64,000 nucleotides of DNA. It comes from Variovorax sp. JS1663. Its GTDB lineage: Bacteria > Pseudomonadota > Gammaproteobacteria > Burkholderiales > Burkholderiaceae_C. The DNA lies in the NCBI RefSeq assembly GCF_002157355.1, contig NZ_LYMK01000025.1, forward strand, positions 1-64,000, given 5' to 3'. The translations under genes were made by a program, and so were the position numbers. Of the stretch, positions 1 to 8,570 are shown piece after piece. The notes under the pieces are model-generated. The model was not told the origin of the DNA. It ran no database searches and saw nothing but the letters and a program-made list of their open reading frames with translations. Each line of letters opens with the position of its first letter. Position 1 is the stretch's first letter.

Positions 1-126
1 TCCACCGCCACCTGCGCCGGCTCCACCGCCACCTGCGCCGGCTCCACCGCCACCTGCGCCGGCTCCACCGCCACCTGCGCCACCGCTACCGCCACCTGCG
101 CCGGCTCCACCGCCACCTGCGCCCCC
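1..126 (-). repeat. 21-bp tandem repeat encoding a Gly/Ala heptapeptide
   Basis: Six consecutive 21-bp units are visible: the first three are identical, the fourth and sixth differ near the 3' end and the fifth at both ends. Read on the minus strand each unit encodes seven residues of glycine and alanine (pattern AGAGGGG, with serine in two copies). The array runs off the window edge, so the copy number is unknown. Because the unit is a multiple of three, copy changes would keep the reading frame of the host gene. Confidence 0.9.
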
Positions 127-1272
127 GCTACCGCCCCCATCTCCGCCCGCCGCGAAGGCCCAACGGTCGTTCTTGCCGGCGTTCGACCCTCCTCGGACTG
201 CGGCGCTTGCCGTATTGCGGCCGCCGAATTGCGATGGCTGCATGACCTGGCCCGTCGACCTGGGCGCGTTCAGGCAGACGGCCTCGCCGAACGGGTTGTA
301 GCGGTCGCAGTGGCTGGACGTCGTTGCGGCGCGCGTGGCCGTCTGGATCTGTGGCATCGGCCTGGATCGAAGCTCGCCCGCATCCGGCCGCGCCAGCGGC
401 ACCGGCGCGGATTCGTTCGGTTTCGGTTGCGCGATCTGCGCGGGCTCGGCGTCCCTTGCCGTCTCGGTCACATTGAGAGGCTCATGGACGTTCGCGGGTG
501 GCCGGGCCACGGCCGTTGTTGTCACGCGCGTGGGCCGGGGTTGCGGCACCCGCGCGCGTTCGGCAGCGGGCGCGTAGGCTTCGGCGACCTGCGGCGCCGC
601 CGAAGCTTCGGCCGGGGTGGGCGCTGGATCATCGACCGCCACCGTGGTGGCGACAGGATCGGCTGGCGTCGCAGCGACCGGCTCGCGCTCGGCCGCCGGG
701 GGCTGCGATGCGGCAAGCTCCTGCGAAGTGCGCGATCGATCTGTGTCGGTGACGGCTTCGGTCGTCGGCCTGGCCGTCTGAGTTGCCTCGGCCGGTGGCC
801 GGCTTTCCGGCGCCTGCGTCGACTGCCACGCGCCCGGGCTCGGCAGCGAGAGCGGCGGCCCTTGTGTCGCCGACCGGCCCAGGTACCAGAGCACGAAGGC
901 CGCATGCAGCAGGGCCAGTACGATCAGCAGCCACACGATCGACGTGTCGACGCCGGGCGGCACCGGAATTCCCAGGACACGCCGGGCCGTGCCGGCTGCA
1001 CGCTGGGCGCGTGCCGGGGGCCAGGTGTCCAGCAACGGTGGCCGAGCCTGTGTTTTGTCCGCATCGGCAGGCCCCTGCTCGATCGGCCAAAGCGTCTGCA
1101 CCGGCGAAAGCTTTCGAGCGCAACTGCGGCAGTAGTGGGCAGTGTCCCGGTTGAGGGTCCGGCAGGCGTCGCAGACCCTGGTCATCTGGTGCGGTGGAAT
1201 GGCGGGCCCCGGCGGCTGCCAGCCGCTCCAATCGGGCTGGGCCGGTGTGATCTGGCTTGCGTTGCTTCGCAT
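1..1272 (-). CDS. Zinc-ribbon, single-pass membrane protein with Gly-rich repeat tail (3' end outside window)
   Basis: Function unknown. The open frame begins at an ATG 17 bases after the stop of the upstream small zinc-ribbon gene and stays open to the window edge (424 codons seen). The N-terminus carries a four-cysteine zinc-ribbon (C34, C37, C48, C51). One membrane helix follows at about residues 111-131, then a long low-complexity Pro/Ala/Thr segment of about 200 residues. A short segment with two cysteines comes next, and finally the AGAGGGG heptapeptide array. The layout suggests a membrane-anchored protein with a disordered spacer. Real rather than shadow: its zinc-ribbon matches that of the neighbouring gene and spacing is operon-like. 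Confidence is high for coding, low for role. Confidence 0.75.
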   Translation of the reverse strand, partial: MRSNASQITPAQPDWSGWQPPGPAIPPHQMTRVCDACRTLNRDTAHYCRSCARKLSPVQTLWPIEQGPADADKTQARPPLLDTWPPARAQRAAGTARRVLGIPVPPGVDTSIVWLLIVLALLHAAFVLWYLGRSATQGPPLSLPSPGAWQSTQAPESRPPAEATQTARPTTEAVTDTDRSRTSQELAASQPPAAEREPVAATPADPVATTVAVDDPAPTPAEASAAPQVAEAYAPAAERARVPQPRPTRVTTTAVARPPANVHEPLNVTETARDAEPAQIAQPKPNESAPVPLARPDAGELRSRPMPQIQTATRAATTSSHCDRYNPFGEAVCLNAPRSTGQVMQPSQFGGRNTASAAVRGGSNAGKNDRWAFAAGGDGGGSGGAGGGGAGAGGGSGGAGGGGAGAGGGGAGAGGGGAGAGGGG

Positions 1273-1289
1273 CGCAGGACCTGCCAAGG

Positions 1290-1619
1290 CTATGACAGGA
1301 CCGGCACGAGCACCGTCACGCCCGCCAGCGAATTGATGACCAGCCAGAAGGCCATCAGGTCCCAGACCCGGGCCCATCCGTGCACCACCGGCCGGGCACC
1401 CGCCTTGGTCGGCACCGTGTCGTTCGGTTCGCCGGCGTAGTAGGCCGGCAGCTTGTGAGAGCACCCCTTGCACAAGCGCGCGGAGCCGAGGTTGATGGTG
1501 CTGCAGGCTTCGCAGACTTCGGCGGAGACGGCGCCCGTGCGCAGCATCGCGAGATCGATCAGGTTGCCGAACGCGATCTCTCCGGAAGAGCTCGCGGTCC
1601 CGATGGCGGTGGATGTCAT
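1290..1619 (-). CDS. Small zinc-ribbon membrane protein
   Basis: A 109-residue protein of unknown function. It has a four-cysteine zinc-ribbon (CEAC at 36-39, CKGC at 50-53) and one C-terminal hydrophobic segment at about 86-106, ending three residues from the stop, so it is probably tail-anchored. A good ribosome site (GGAGAG) precedes the ATG. It sits between a small basic protein gene upstream and a larger zinc-ribbon membrane gene downstream, with a gap of 17 bases to the latter. The two zinc-ribbons share the CxxC-N-CxxC layout and similar flanks, so one probably arose from the other or they pair in one membrane complex (inference). Confidence 0.8.
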   Translation of the reverse strand: MTSTAIGTASSSGEIAFGNLIDLAMLRTGAVSAEVCEACSTINLGSARLCKGCSHKLPAYYAGEPNDTVPTKAGARPVVHGWARVWDLMAFWLVINSLAGVTVLVPVLS

Positions 1620-1653
1620 GGTGGCTCTCCTGAAGGATCAATGGACGCGGGTG

Positions 1654-1950
1654 CTAGGGCAGCCGGCGCAGGAGCCGTTGCTCTGCGACGGCCAGTCTCG
1701 CGAAGGTCAGGAGGTCTTCATCCGAGGGCCCGGGTCCGCAGCCGGCCAGATGCCTTCTGAAAGCCTCCACGATCCGCGCATGCACGGCCTTCCTCACGCG
1801 CATCGCCGCCATCCATGCGCTGCGCGCCTTCAGGCCTTCGGCGACTCTCGGCGGCCGCGCCGAGCCCGCCGGATCGTGAGCGGCGTTCAACGAGCGGCGC
1901 CGCCGTCCGGCGGCCGGCTTCTTCGGGTGCTGTGTGACAGTTCTCGGCAT
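1654..1950 (-). CDS. Small basic protein, unknown function
   Basis: A 98-residue arginine-rich protein starting at MPRTVTQHPKK. I do not recognise a domain. The N-terminal third is basic and probably disordered; residues 45-95 look helical, with a run of alternating charged and aliphatic residues. An upstream in-frame ATG at 2022 would add 24 residues, but they look like non-coding sequence and the later start is preferred. The gene lies 34 bases before the small zinc-ribbon gene on the same strand, so co-transcription is likely. No strong ribosome site is visible. Confidence 0.55.
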   Translation of the reverse strand: MPRTVTQHPKKPAAGRRRRSLNAAHDPAGSARPPRVAEGLKARSAWMAAMRVRKAVHARIVEAFRRHLAGCGPGPSDEDLLTFARLAVAEQRLLRRLP

Positions 1951-1983
1951 CGTTCTCAATGTTGGAAGAGAGGGTGTGAAAAA

Positions 1984-2013
1984 TTCACATCCATGACGTT
2001 CTTGTCCTATAGT
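1984..2013 (+). promoter_or_regulatory. Possible sigma-70 promoter
   Basis: TTCACA and TATAGT are separated by 18 bases on the plus strand, within the intergenic region between the divergent unknown gene ending its upstream side at 1950 and the plus-strand cluster that starts at 2105. Position suits transcription of that cluster. Only the two hexamers support it. Confidence 0.3.
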
Positions 2014-2104
2014 GGGACGCACGCCTTTGTCGGACAGTAGCGCGTGTCGCTGTCAACTTGGTAACGGCGCGTTGCCTGCCCCTTCGTCATCCCCGAGGAG
2101 ATCC

Positions 2105-2305
2105 GTGTTGCACCTGCCATTGCGCGTTCTGTTCGAAATCCGGCTGCGCTGGTCCGATGAAGTTCCGCAAGAGGCCTCCGGCCGAGACGGTGGCTTGTGG
2201 TTTCCAGATACGCTCCACAACCGCATGAAGCTCGACGAGGCGATGGCAAGAGGGAACAGGCTGTATGGCGACCAAACGCACTGGGTTGAAAAGCGCCAGG
2301 CCTGA
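2105..2305 (+). CDS. Small protein of unknown function overlapping the DUF6502 gene
   Basis: A possible 66-residue protein starting at GTG, preceded by GAGGAG at four bases. Composition looks like real coding sequence: evenly spread charged residues and a tryptophan-rich C-terminal half with segments such as GLWFPDTLHNR and THWVEKRQA. I do not recognise the family. It overlaps the start of the next gene by 41 bases in a different frame, which may mean translational coupling, or that the DUF6502 gene really starts at the later ATG at 2355. It could also be a chance ORF. Confidence 0.45.
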   Translation: MLHLPLRVLFEIRLRWSDEVPQEASGRDGGLWFPDTLHNRMKLDEAMARGNRLYGDQTHWVEKRQA

Positions 2306-3185
2306 GGCTCACGTTTCCGCACGCGCCGGCGAGGCGCAGGGGGCCGGCGAACGCATGGGCTGGGCCCTGGAGGCTTGTGCCCGCGTCTTGCGCCCCGTGG
2401 TCCGGCTGGCACTGGCCTTCGGTCTCAAGCACGCCCATTTCGAATCCCTGCTGCGGGAGCTCCTGATCGACGAGGCGCGCCGTGCCTGGCGGGCCAAGGG
2501 CGCCGAGCCGAACATCAGCCAGCTGTCGGTCACCACGGGGCTGAACCGCAAGGTCGTGACGGCCAGCGTGCGCGAAGCCGAGGAACACCTGCCGCACACG
2601 GAGACCTCCGCCGCCGCCAAGACGCTCACGCTGTGGCTGCAGATGGTCACGGACGATCCGGCCCTGCGCAGCCTGCCCATCGTCGCGGACGGCGAGACCG
2701 CGTCCTTCGAAGCCGTGGCCCGGCATGCCAGCCGCGGCAACGTGCACCACCGCACGATCCTCGACGAGCTGGTGCGCCTGAACATGGCGACCGAGCAGGC
2801 CGGCCGCGTCGAGCTCGACGCGGCCGGCTTCGTGCCGGCGAAGGATCTCAAGAGCATGCTCGCCTTCCTGGGCGACAACGCCCGCGACCATCTTCTTGCC
2901 AGCGTGGGCAACACCCTGGGCGCCGCGCCGCCGTTGCTCGAGCGCTCGGTGTTCGCGGCCGGCATCGCCGTCGAGGATTGCGAACGGATCCACCAGCTGG
3001 CGCGGCAACGATGGGGCGCGCTTCACCATGAGCTGACGCGCGAGATGACGCGTGCGTTCGACGCGGCGGACAGCGAGGCCTCCGGCCGCATCCGTGTCGG
3101 CATTTACACCTACTATGAAGACGCGGCGGGAGAGGTAAACACCGATGCCGCGCCCCACTCGAAACGATCGGACGAACAAGCATGA
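2265..3185 (+). CDS. DUF6502 family protein
   Basis: A 306-residue protein matching the DUF6502 family, a group of soluble proteins often found next to DUF5666 lipoproteins. The N-terminal part from about residue 30 (LRPVVRLALAFGL...) resembles the family's typical opening, followed by a helix-turn-helix-like segment near residues 80-105 (SQLSVTTGLNRKVV), so a DNA-binding role is plausible but unproven. The stop overlaps the start of the downstream lipoprotein gene by four bases (ATGA), so the two are translationally coupled. The first 30 residues are variable, and the ATG at 2355 is an alternative start. Confidence 0.8.
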   Translation: MATKRTGLKSARPEAHVSARAGEAQGAGERMGWALEACARVLRPVVRLALAFGLKHAHFESLLRELLIDEARRAWRAKGAEPNISQLSVTTGLNRKVVTASVREAEEHLPHTETSAAAKTLTLWLQMVTDDPALRSLPIVADGETASFEAVARHASRGNVHHRTILDELVRLNMATEQAGRVELDAAGFVPAKDLKSMLAFLGDNARDHLLASVGNTLGAAPPLLERSVFAAGIAVEDCERIHQLARQRWGALHHELTREMTRAFDAADSEASGRIRVGIYTYYEDAAGEVNTDAAPHSKRSDEQA

Positions 3186-4525
3186 CGAATGCATTCCTGC
3201 GCGCTGGTCTCCTCGCGCTGTCGATGACGCTGCTGCTCTCGTGCGGCGGTGGAGGCGGCGGGGGGGGCGGTTTCGCCGTCGGCGGTGCCGGTATCGCGGG
3301 ACAGCAACTGTCGGGCGCAGGTTCGAGCGATGGGAGCAGCCCGTCCGCCGGTGGCGGCGATGGCCAGGGCGGCAGCACGGCCGGCGGCACGTCCGGCGCG
3401 GGCAGCAGCGCCACCGCGTCCTCGGGCGGCGACGGCTCTGGCGTGGGCTCCGGCGGCACCGGCGTGAGCACCGCGGACGCGGCCGGCATCGGCGCGGTGG
3501 ACGGCGCGGGCAGCATCATCGTCAACGGCGTGCGCTACAACACCGACACCGCCATCGTGAACGTCGAGGACGCACCCGCACTGCAACTGGGGATGAGCGC
3601 GAAGGTCACGGGGCCGGTCGATGCCGACTTCACGAGCGGCATCGCCCGCCGGGTGGATTCCGCGGCGGACGTGCGCGGTCCACTGTCCGCGATCGATCTG
3701 GCACAGGGCCGCTTCGTCATCCTGGGCACGACCATCACCACCGACGAGGCCACGGTCTGGGGCGATGCCTCCGGCCTGGCCGCCATCCCGCCGGGCAGCA
3801 CCTTGCAGGTCTGGGGCCTGCCGGCTGCGCCGGGCGTGCTGCGGGCGACGCGGGTGGAGCAGCGCGGCGCTTCCACGCCGATCCTGACCGGCACGGTGCA
3901 GAACCTCGACAGCCTCCGGCGCACCTTCACCATCGGCAGCTTCACCGTCGACTACGGCGCGGCGGCGTTGTCCGGCAGCCTCGACGGCAGTCCGCTCGCC
4001 AATGGCACCCTCGTGCGCGTGCGTGCGAATGCCGTGCTGCCGGGCCGGCTGCAGGCCACGCTGGTGCAGTGGTGGTATCCGGTGCCGGTGGCCAACGGCA
4101 CGCCGGTCCAGCTCGCGGGCATCGTCACCGACTTCGCGGGCCTCGGCTCGCTGCGCGTGCTGAACGTGCCGGTGAACGCGTCCTCGGCCAAGATCAACGG
4201 CGGCCCTGCCGGATCGGTGGGCAATGGTGTCAAGGTCGACGTGGCCGGCGTCATGCAGAACGGTGTCCTGCAGGCCTCGAAGCTCAAGATCCGCCACGTG
4301 CCGGGCACGGGCGGGCCGGTGTCCTTCACCCTCATCGGCACCGTCGGCAACTTCAGCTCGCCGGCCAGCTTCCAGGTGCGGGGCCAGCCCGTCGATGCCA
4401 GCGGCCCGGGCGTGGTGTTCGTCAACGGCACGGCTGCAAACCTGGGCAGCGGGGTCAAGGTCAGCATCGAGGGATCGCAGGTGGTGAACGGCGTGCTGAT
4501 CGCCACGCGGGTGGTCATCGAATGA
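3182..4525 (+). CDS. DUF5666 repeat lipoprotein
   Basis: A 447-residue exported lipoprotein. The signal peptide ends in a lipobox (LLLSCGG, Cys about residue 21) followed directly by a run of glycines and a long Gly/Ser/Ala linker to about residue 95. The rest contains several beta-rich DUF5666 repeats with related openings: SIIVNGVRYNT, GRFVILGTTITTD, RTFTIGSFTVDY, SLRVLNVPVNASS, SFQVRGQPVDASG. Predicted to sit on the outer membrane or periplasmic face. Function is unknown for the family. It is translationally coupled to the upstream DUF6502 gene, so the pair probably works together. Confidence 0.88.
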   Translation: MTNAFLRAGLLALSMTLLLSCGGGGGGGGGFAVGGAGIAGQQLSGAGSSDGSSPSAGGGDGQGGSTAGGTSGAGSSATASSGGDGSGVGSGGTGVSTADAAGIGAVDGAGSIIVNGVRYNTDTAIVNVEDAPALQLGMSAKVTGPVDADFTSGIARRVDSAADVRGPLSAIDLAQGRFVILGTTITTDEATVWGDASGLAAIPPGSTLQVWGLPAAPGVLRATRVEQRGASTPILTGTVQNLDSLRRTFTIGSFTVDYGAAALSGSLDGSPLANGTLVRVRANAVLPGRLQATLVQWWYPVPVANGTPVQLAGIVTDFAGLGSLRVLNVPVNASSAKINGGPAGSVGNGVKVDVAGVMQNGVLQASKLKIRHVPGTGGPVSFTLIGTVGNFSSPASFQVRGQPVDASGPGVVFVNGTAANLGSGVKVSIEGSQVVNGVLIATRVVIE

Positions 4526-4543
4526 CCTGGACTGAACGGCGAC

Positions 4544-5216
4544 ATGCGCACCCTCGGCCTTCCCACCAACGGCAAGATCCCCGTGCTCGGCCTGGGCACC
4601 TGGCGCATGGGCGAAGACCCCGCGCTGCGTCGCGAAGAGGTGGCCGCGGTGCGCGCGGCCATCGCCATGGGCTACCGCCTGATCGACACCGCCGAGATGT
4701 ATGGCGAGGGTGGCGCGGAGGAGGTGGTGGGGCAGGCCATCGCCGAGGCGCTGCGCGCGGGGGACGTGAAGCGCGAGGCGCTGTTCGTCGTCAGCAAGGT
4801 CTATCCGCACAACGCCAGCCGCCGCGGCACGCCCGCGGCCTGCGCGCGCAGCCTGGCGCGGCTGGGCCTGGACCGGATCGACCTCTACTTGTTGCACTGG
4901 CGCGGCCAGTTCCCGCTGGGCGAAACCGCCGAGGCGATGCGTTCGCTCGTGGACAAGGGGCTCATCGCGCACTGGGGCGTGAGCAACCTCGACACGGACG
5001 ACATGGAGGAACTGGCGGCGCCGGATTGCGCAGCCAACCAAGTCTACTACTCGATGGGCGCAGCCCGGCGTCGTGGCCATTCCGAAGGCGGTGCGCGAGG
5101 CCCACCAGCGCGACAACCTTGCTGCTGCCGCGCTCAGCCTGAGCGCGGACGAGCTCGCGGAGATCGACCGCCTGCATCCGCCGCCGCGGCGCAAGAAACC
5201 GCTCGCGATGATCTGA
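4544..5216 (+). pseudogene. Aldo/keto reductase, broken by an internal deletion and frameshift
   Basis: The first ~165 residues are a clear aldo/keto reductase: GLGTWRMGE near the start, the catalytic-region motif LIDTAEMYG, and HWGVSNL later. After NQVYYS at about 5052 the frame is lost. In another frame, from about 5060, the family's C-terminal end resumes (QPGVVAIPKAVREAH...AEIDRLHPPP) and stops at 5216. The usual segment between these two points, roughly 60-70 residues with the cofactor-binding part, is missing. This is a single deletion that also shifted the frame. The plain open frame continues to 5257 with nonsense sequence. It is almost certainly non-functional unless the deletion is an assembly error. 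Confidence 0.88.
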
Positions 5217-5231
5217 CGCTGCGCGGAACCG

Positions 5232-8200
5232 CTACCGCTTGCGCACCGGCGCCTTGAGCGTGGGCGGCTTGGCGGAGGCCGGCTGCGGATAGAGCGCCGC
5301 GATGAATGCCTTGTCCGAGTCCGACAGGACCGTCCCGCCGTGGATGGCCTGGCGCGACAGCAGCATCTCCGCCGGGAAGTCGTGCAGCATCACCGAATGG
5401 GGGTCGAAGGGCCGGTACGGCGGCACGCTGGGCGGGTTGAGGCCCAGGATGTTGTGCTCGACCTGCTCGCGCGACCAGTGGTTGGGCGGGCCCGCGTACA
5501 TCTTCATCACCGCCTCGCGGTCCCATTCGATGCCGCCGTCCGGATTCTTGTGTTCCTGCCACAAGCCCAGCGCGTGGCCGAACTCTTTCAGCACGACGCG
5601 CTGCAGCTCGGCATCCGGGGTGCTGGGGGTGAGCCACCCGAAGTTCATGGTCGGCTGGTTGGCCGGGACGCTGCGGGCATCGATGCCCACGTAGGACCAG
5701 CTGCCGGCCTGCGGGTCGAACGCGATGCGGATGTCGGCGGGCGTCCTGCTGCGGTCGGACAGCACCTGGTAGCGCAGGTTCGCATGCTCGAACCATTGCG
5801 CCGCGCAGCGCATCACCCGCTTGCGCAGGGCCGGATCGCCACCGATGAAGCGAATGCGCAGCGTGCTGCCGTTGGGCCACAGCTTGAGCGGCCCCGCCCG
5901 GGGCTTTCTCGCCGGCTTGGGCTTGGAGGCCCGCGGGTGCTCGGGCTGCTGGGTCATCGCCTCCACGTGCTCCCACAGCGCGTCGTCATCGGGGCGGCGC
6001 GCGAGCGCCTGCGCTGCGATGCCGCGCAGCCGGCCGCCGGTGGCGGCGTCCTGCACGAGCGCGGCGATGGCGCCCGAATCGCCTGCCTTGTCGGGGCGGC
6101 GGTCGCCGAAGAGCGTGCGCAGATCGGCGTCGCCGAAGGCAATGCCGAGCAGGGCGGCCAGGCGATCCAGGCCCCAACCGTCGGCGCCGAAGTCCTCCGG
6201 CAGGCCGTCCTCGATGCGTGCCACGGCCGCATCGCGCAAGGGGGCGAGCATCTCGCTCGCGCGGTCCGCCTGGAGCAGGGTCTGCTTCTGCGCTGGCGCC
6301 AGCGACAGCAGATCGGCCAATTCGTACCAGGCTGGCACGGGCGCGGCGCCGGCCAGCTCCACCGTCCTGCCCCCCGCGCCGCCGATGCGCACCAGCGCGC
6401 GCAGCGCCTGGACGAGCGAGTCGCGCTCCCACGAAAGCGCGTGCGGCTTTGAAAGCTCGGAGAGCGGGTCGGTGCGGACGAGCACGGCGCCACCCTCCGC
6501 CGGGTCCTGCATCGGCGTCCCCAGCGCGCGGGCGATGCCCGAGAGCGTCACCTGGGTGCCGGTCTCGGTGGTCTCGAAGTGCCTCACGGCGGCGATGGTT
6601 CCGACCTGACGCATGAGGCGCGGGTCGAAGGTATCGCCGGTGCTTTCGTCGAGCACGCAGAAGACCGCGTTGTCGCCGCCGTTCTGCACCTTGAACAGGC
6701 TGCTCGTCGACTCGGGCCGGGTCAGCAGCAACCGGGCCTCGCGTCCGGGGAAGAGCACCACGCCACGCAGGGGCATCAGCGGCAGGAAGTTGGGGTTGGC
6801 CTGCTGCCGCCGCTCGTCCAGCAGGCGGCGGGTGTCGCGCAGGACGAGGCCGCGATCGGTGTCTGCATCGCGCGAGGGAAGGCTTCGCTCGGCACGCAGC
6901 ACGGCGGCGTTCACGTCGCCCAGCTCCGCGGCCGGCAACTGCCTGGCGGCTGCCTTCAGTGCGAGCAGCGCGTGGTAGGTGATGAAGGGCGTTTCCTCGC
7001 CCACCCGCTCGCCGAGCCAGGCGCAATGGCTGCCCTCCGGCCGCAACTGCAACAGCACCGCGGCGGCCAGGTGCAGGCCGGGACTGGCGCTTCCGGTCCA
7101 TGCCTGCAGAGGCCAGTCCTCGCGCGAGGCCAGCAGCTCGCGCATGCGCCGGACGATTTCCTCCATCGCTTGCGTGCGCGCGGGGCCGGGCTGCATGTCG
7201 CCGCGGCGGCGTTCGTAGGCCTCGGCCAACTCGGTGATGGCTTCATCGGACGGCAGCACGAAGCCAAAAGGCGTCTCGGCCGCGGCCAGCACGTCGGGCC
7301 AGCGTACGCCGCAGCGCACGCACAGCTGCTCCAGAACCCGTTCCGGAATGCCGCCGGTGGCTGCCAGGATTTCTTCGGCCAGCTGCTCTGCCTCCTTGGG
7401 GGCCAAGCCGTCGAGGCCGGCTTCGCCGCCGTGGCGGTCGATCCAGTAGCGCAGGTCGTCGTGTGCGATACGGCCGAGCGGTGGGAGAAGCCCGCTCGAA
7501 CCGGTGAGCAGCATCACGCTGGCCAGGGCGCCTTCGCCGATCACCGCCTCCGAGCCCTCGGCGCGGTCCAGCAGGTAGATGGAGGCGGGCAGCTCGGCGG
7601 CCAGCAGGTCTCGGAGATCGGTGCGCTGTGCGTCGTCCAGCCGCTCGACGCCGTCGATGGCGATGACCAGCGGCCGCGCCCGTGCCAAGTAGGTGGCGCG
7701 GTGGTGGATGGGCCACCAGGGCGCTCGCGCCTCCAGGCCCAGGGCGATGGCGAGCGAGGCCCGCAGGGGTCGCGAATGCGCGGAGTCGGGCGCCAGCCAC
7801 AGCAGTGCGGGTGCGCGCTCGTAGTGGCCGAGCAGCCGCAGCAGCACCCAGCGGTGGCCATGGACGCGCGGTCCGCGGATCAGGTGCATTCCCGTTTCCG
7901 ACTGGCGAAGCGCTTCGCGATGGGCCGCGCGCTGCGCCACGAAATCGAGCTCGCGCAGTGCCTTGCAGACCACCGCGGGATCGCCGCCCTGCGGCGCCGG
8001 CGGCAGCGCGGGCATGGCCTCGCGCATGGCCAGGAACCATTGCCTGGACAGGCTGGCCGATCCGCCGCCGCCCTCCGCCTGCGCCATCCAGGCCCGCGCG
8101 TACGCAGGGTCGACGAAGTTGACGGCCGTGAGCTGCTGCGCATGCCGGAGTTCCGAGCGCTCCATCCACGCGCCGTGCCGCTCGGCGTACAGCCACAACA

Positions 8201-8570
8201 GGGTGGCGACCGCCTCCAGGCGCTTCTGGCCATGGTGGGCCACCAGGCGCATCAGCAGCAGTTCGCGTACCGGCGCGTCCATCACGTAGAGCCCGTTGCC
8301 CTCGGCCTCGCGGCACAGCGTGGACAGCAGCAGCCGGGCCTCGACCCAATGCGGCACCCGCTCGCGGTCGAAGAAGAAGTTGATGCGCAGCAGGTGCAGC
8401 AGGCCCGGATCCAGGGCCACCGGCAGCGCTGCATGGGCCGCCAGGTCGAGTGCGGAGCGTGCCAGGCCGGCTGGATCAGCCTCGCCCATGCTGGCGGCTG
8501 CCGCCTGCAGTGCACGCTCGAACTGCGCGAGCCGCCGCTCGGCCAATCCGCGTGCCTCGCCGTCGCTCAC
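5232..8570 (-). CDS. Large multidomain protein: ATPase-like region, Lon N-domain, EAD-like domain, degenerate astacin-like metalloprotease
   Basis: 1112 residues, GTG start overlapping the VWA gene's stop by four bases. About 1-220 is helical. About 225-440 resembles a P-loop/STAND-type module with a Walker-B-like strand (LVIAIDGVERL, 300-310), but no Walker A is visible. About 596-700 matches the Lon protease N-terminal substrate-binding domain (FLPLMPLRGVVLFPG). About 775-870 looks like an effector-associated domain (EAD). About 895-1095 resembles an astacin/matrixin-type metzincin with the glycine, third His and Met-turn positions (GHALGLWQEH, PHSVMLHD). The first zinc-ligand His of HExxHxxGxxH is Lys (KEFGH, 995-999), so catalysis is doubtful. 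It is the last gene of the conflict operon and probably the target-recognition or effector component (inference). Confidence 0.75.
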   Translation of the reverse strand: MSDGEARGLAERRLAQFERALQAAAASMGEADPAGLARSALDLAAHAALPVALDPGLLHLLRINFFFDRERVPHWVEARLLLSTLCREAEGNGLYVMDAPVRELLLMRLVAHHGQKRLEAVATLLWLYAERHGAWMERSELRHAQQLTAVNFVDPAYARAWMAQAEGGGGSASLSRQWFLAMREAMPALPPAPQGGDPAVVCKALRELDFVAQRAAHREALRQSETGMHLIRGPRVHGHRWVLLRLLGHYERAPALLWLAPDSAHSRPLRASLAIALGLEARAPWWPIHHRATYLARARPLVIAIDGVERLDDAQRTDLRDLLAAELPASIYLLDRAEGSEAVIGEGALASVMLLTGSSGLLPPLGRIAHDDLRYWIDRHGGEAGLDGLAPKEAEQLAEEILAATGGIPERVLEQLCVRCGVRWPDVLAAAETPFGFVLPSDEAITELAEAYERRRGDMQPGPARTQAMEEIVRRMRELLASREDWPLQAWTGSASPGLHLAAAVLLQLRPEGSHCAWLGERVGEETPFITYHALLALKAAARQLPAAELGDVNAAVLRAERSLPSRDADTDRGLVLRDTRRLLDERRQQANPNFLPLMPLRGVVLFPGREARLLLTRPESTSSLFKVQNGGDNAVFCVLDESTGDTFDPRLMRQVGTIAAVRHFETTETGTQVTLSGIARALGTPMQDPAEGGAVLVRTDPLSELSKPHALSWERDSLVQALRALVRIGGAGGRTVELAGAAPVPAWYELADLLSLAPAQKQTLLQADRASEMLAPLRDAAVARIEDGLPEDFGADGWGLDRLAALLGIAFGDADLRTLFGDRRPDKAGDSGAIAALVQDAATGGRLRGIAAQALARRPDDDALWEHVEAMTQQPEHPRASKPKPARKPRAGPLKLWPNGSTLRIRFIGGDPALRKRVMRCAAQWFEHANLRYQVLSDRSRTPADIRIAFDPQAGSWSYVGIDARSVPANQPTMNFGWLTPSTPDAELQRVVLKEFGHALGLWQEHKNPDGGIEWDREAVMKMYAGPPNHWSREQVEHNILGLNPPSVPPYRPFDPHSVMLHDFPAEMLLSRQAIHGGTVLSDSDKAFIAALYPQPASAKPPTLKAPVRKR

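Noticed and set aside
1-126. CRISPR-like array
   Set aside because: Units are contiguous with no spacers, are in frame with a protein and encode Gly/Ala; no cas genes are near.
229-1440. 403-codon plus-strand frame at the window start
   Set aside because: Antisense to the zinc-ribbon genes, which have clear cysteine motifs and membrane helices; no recognisable features here.
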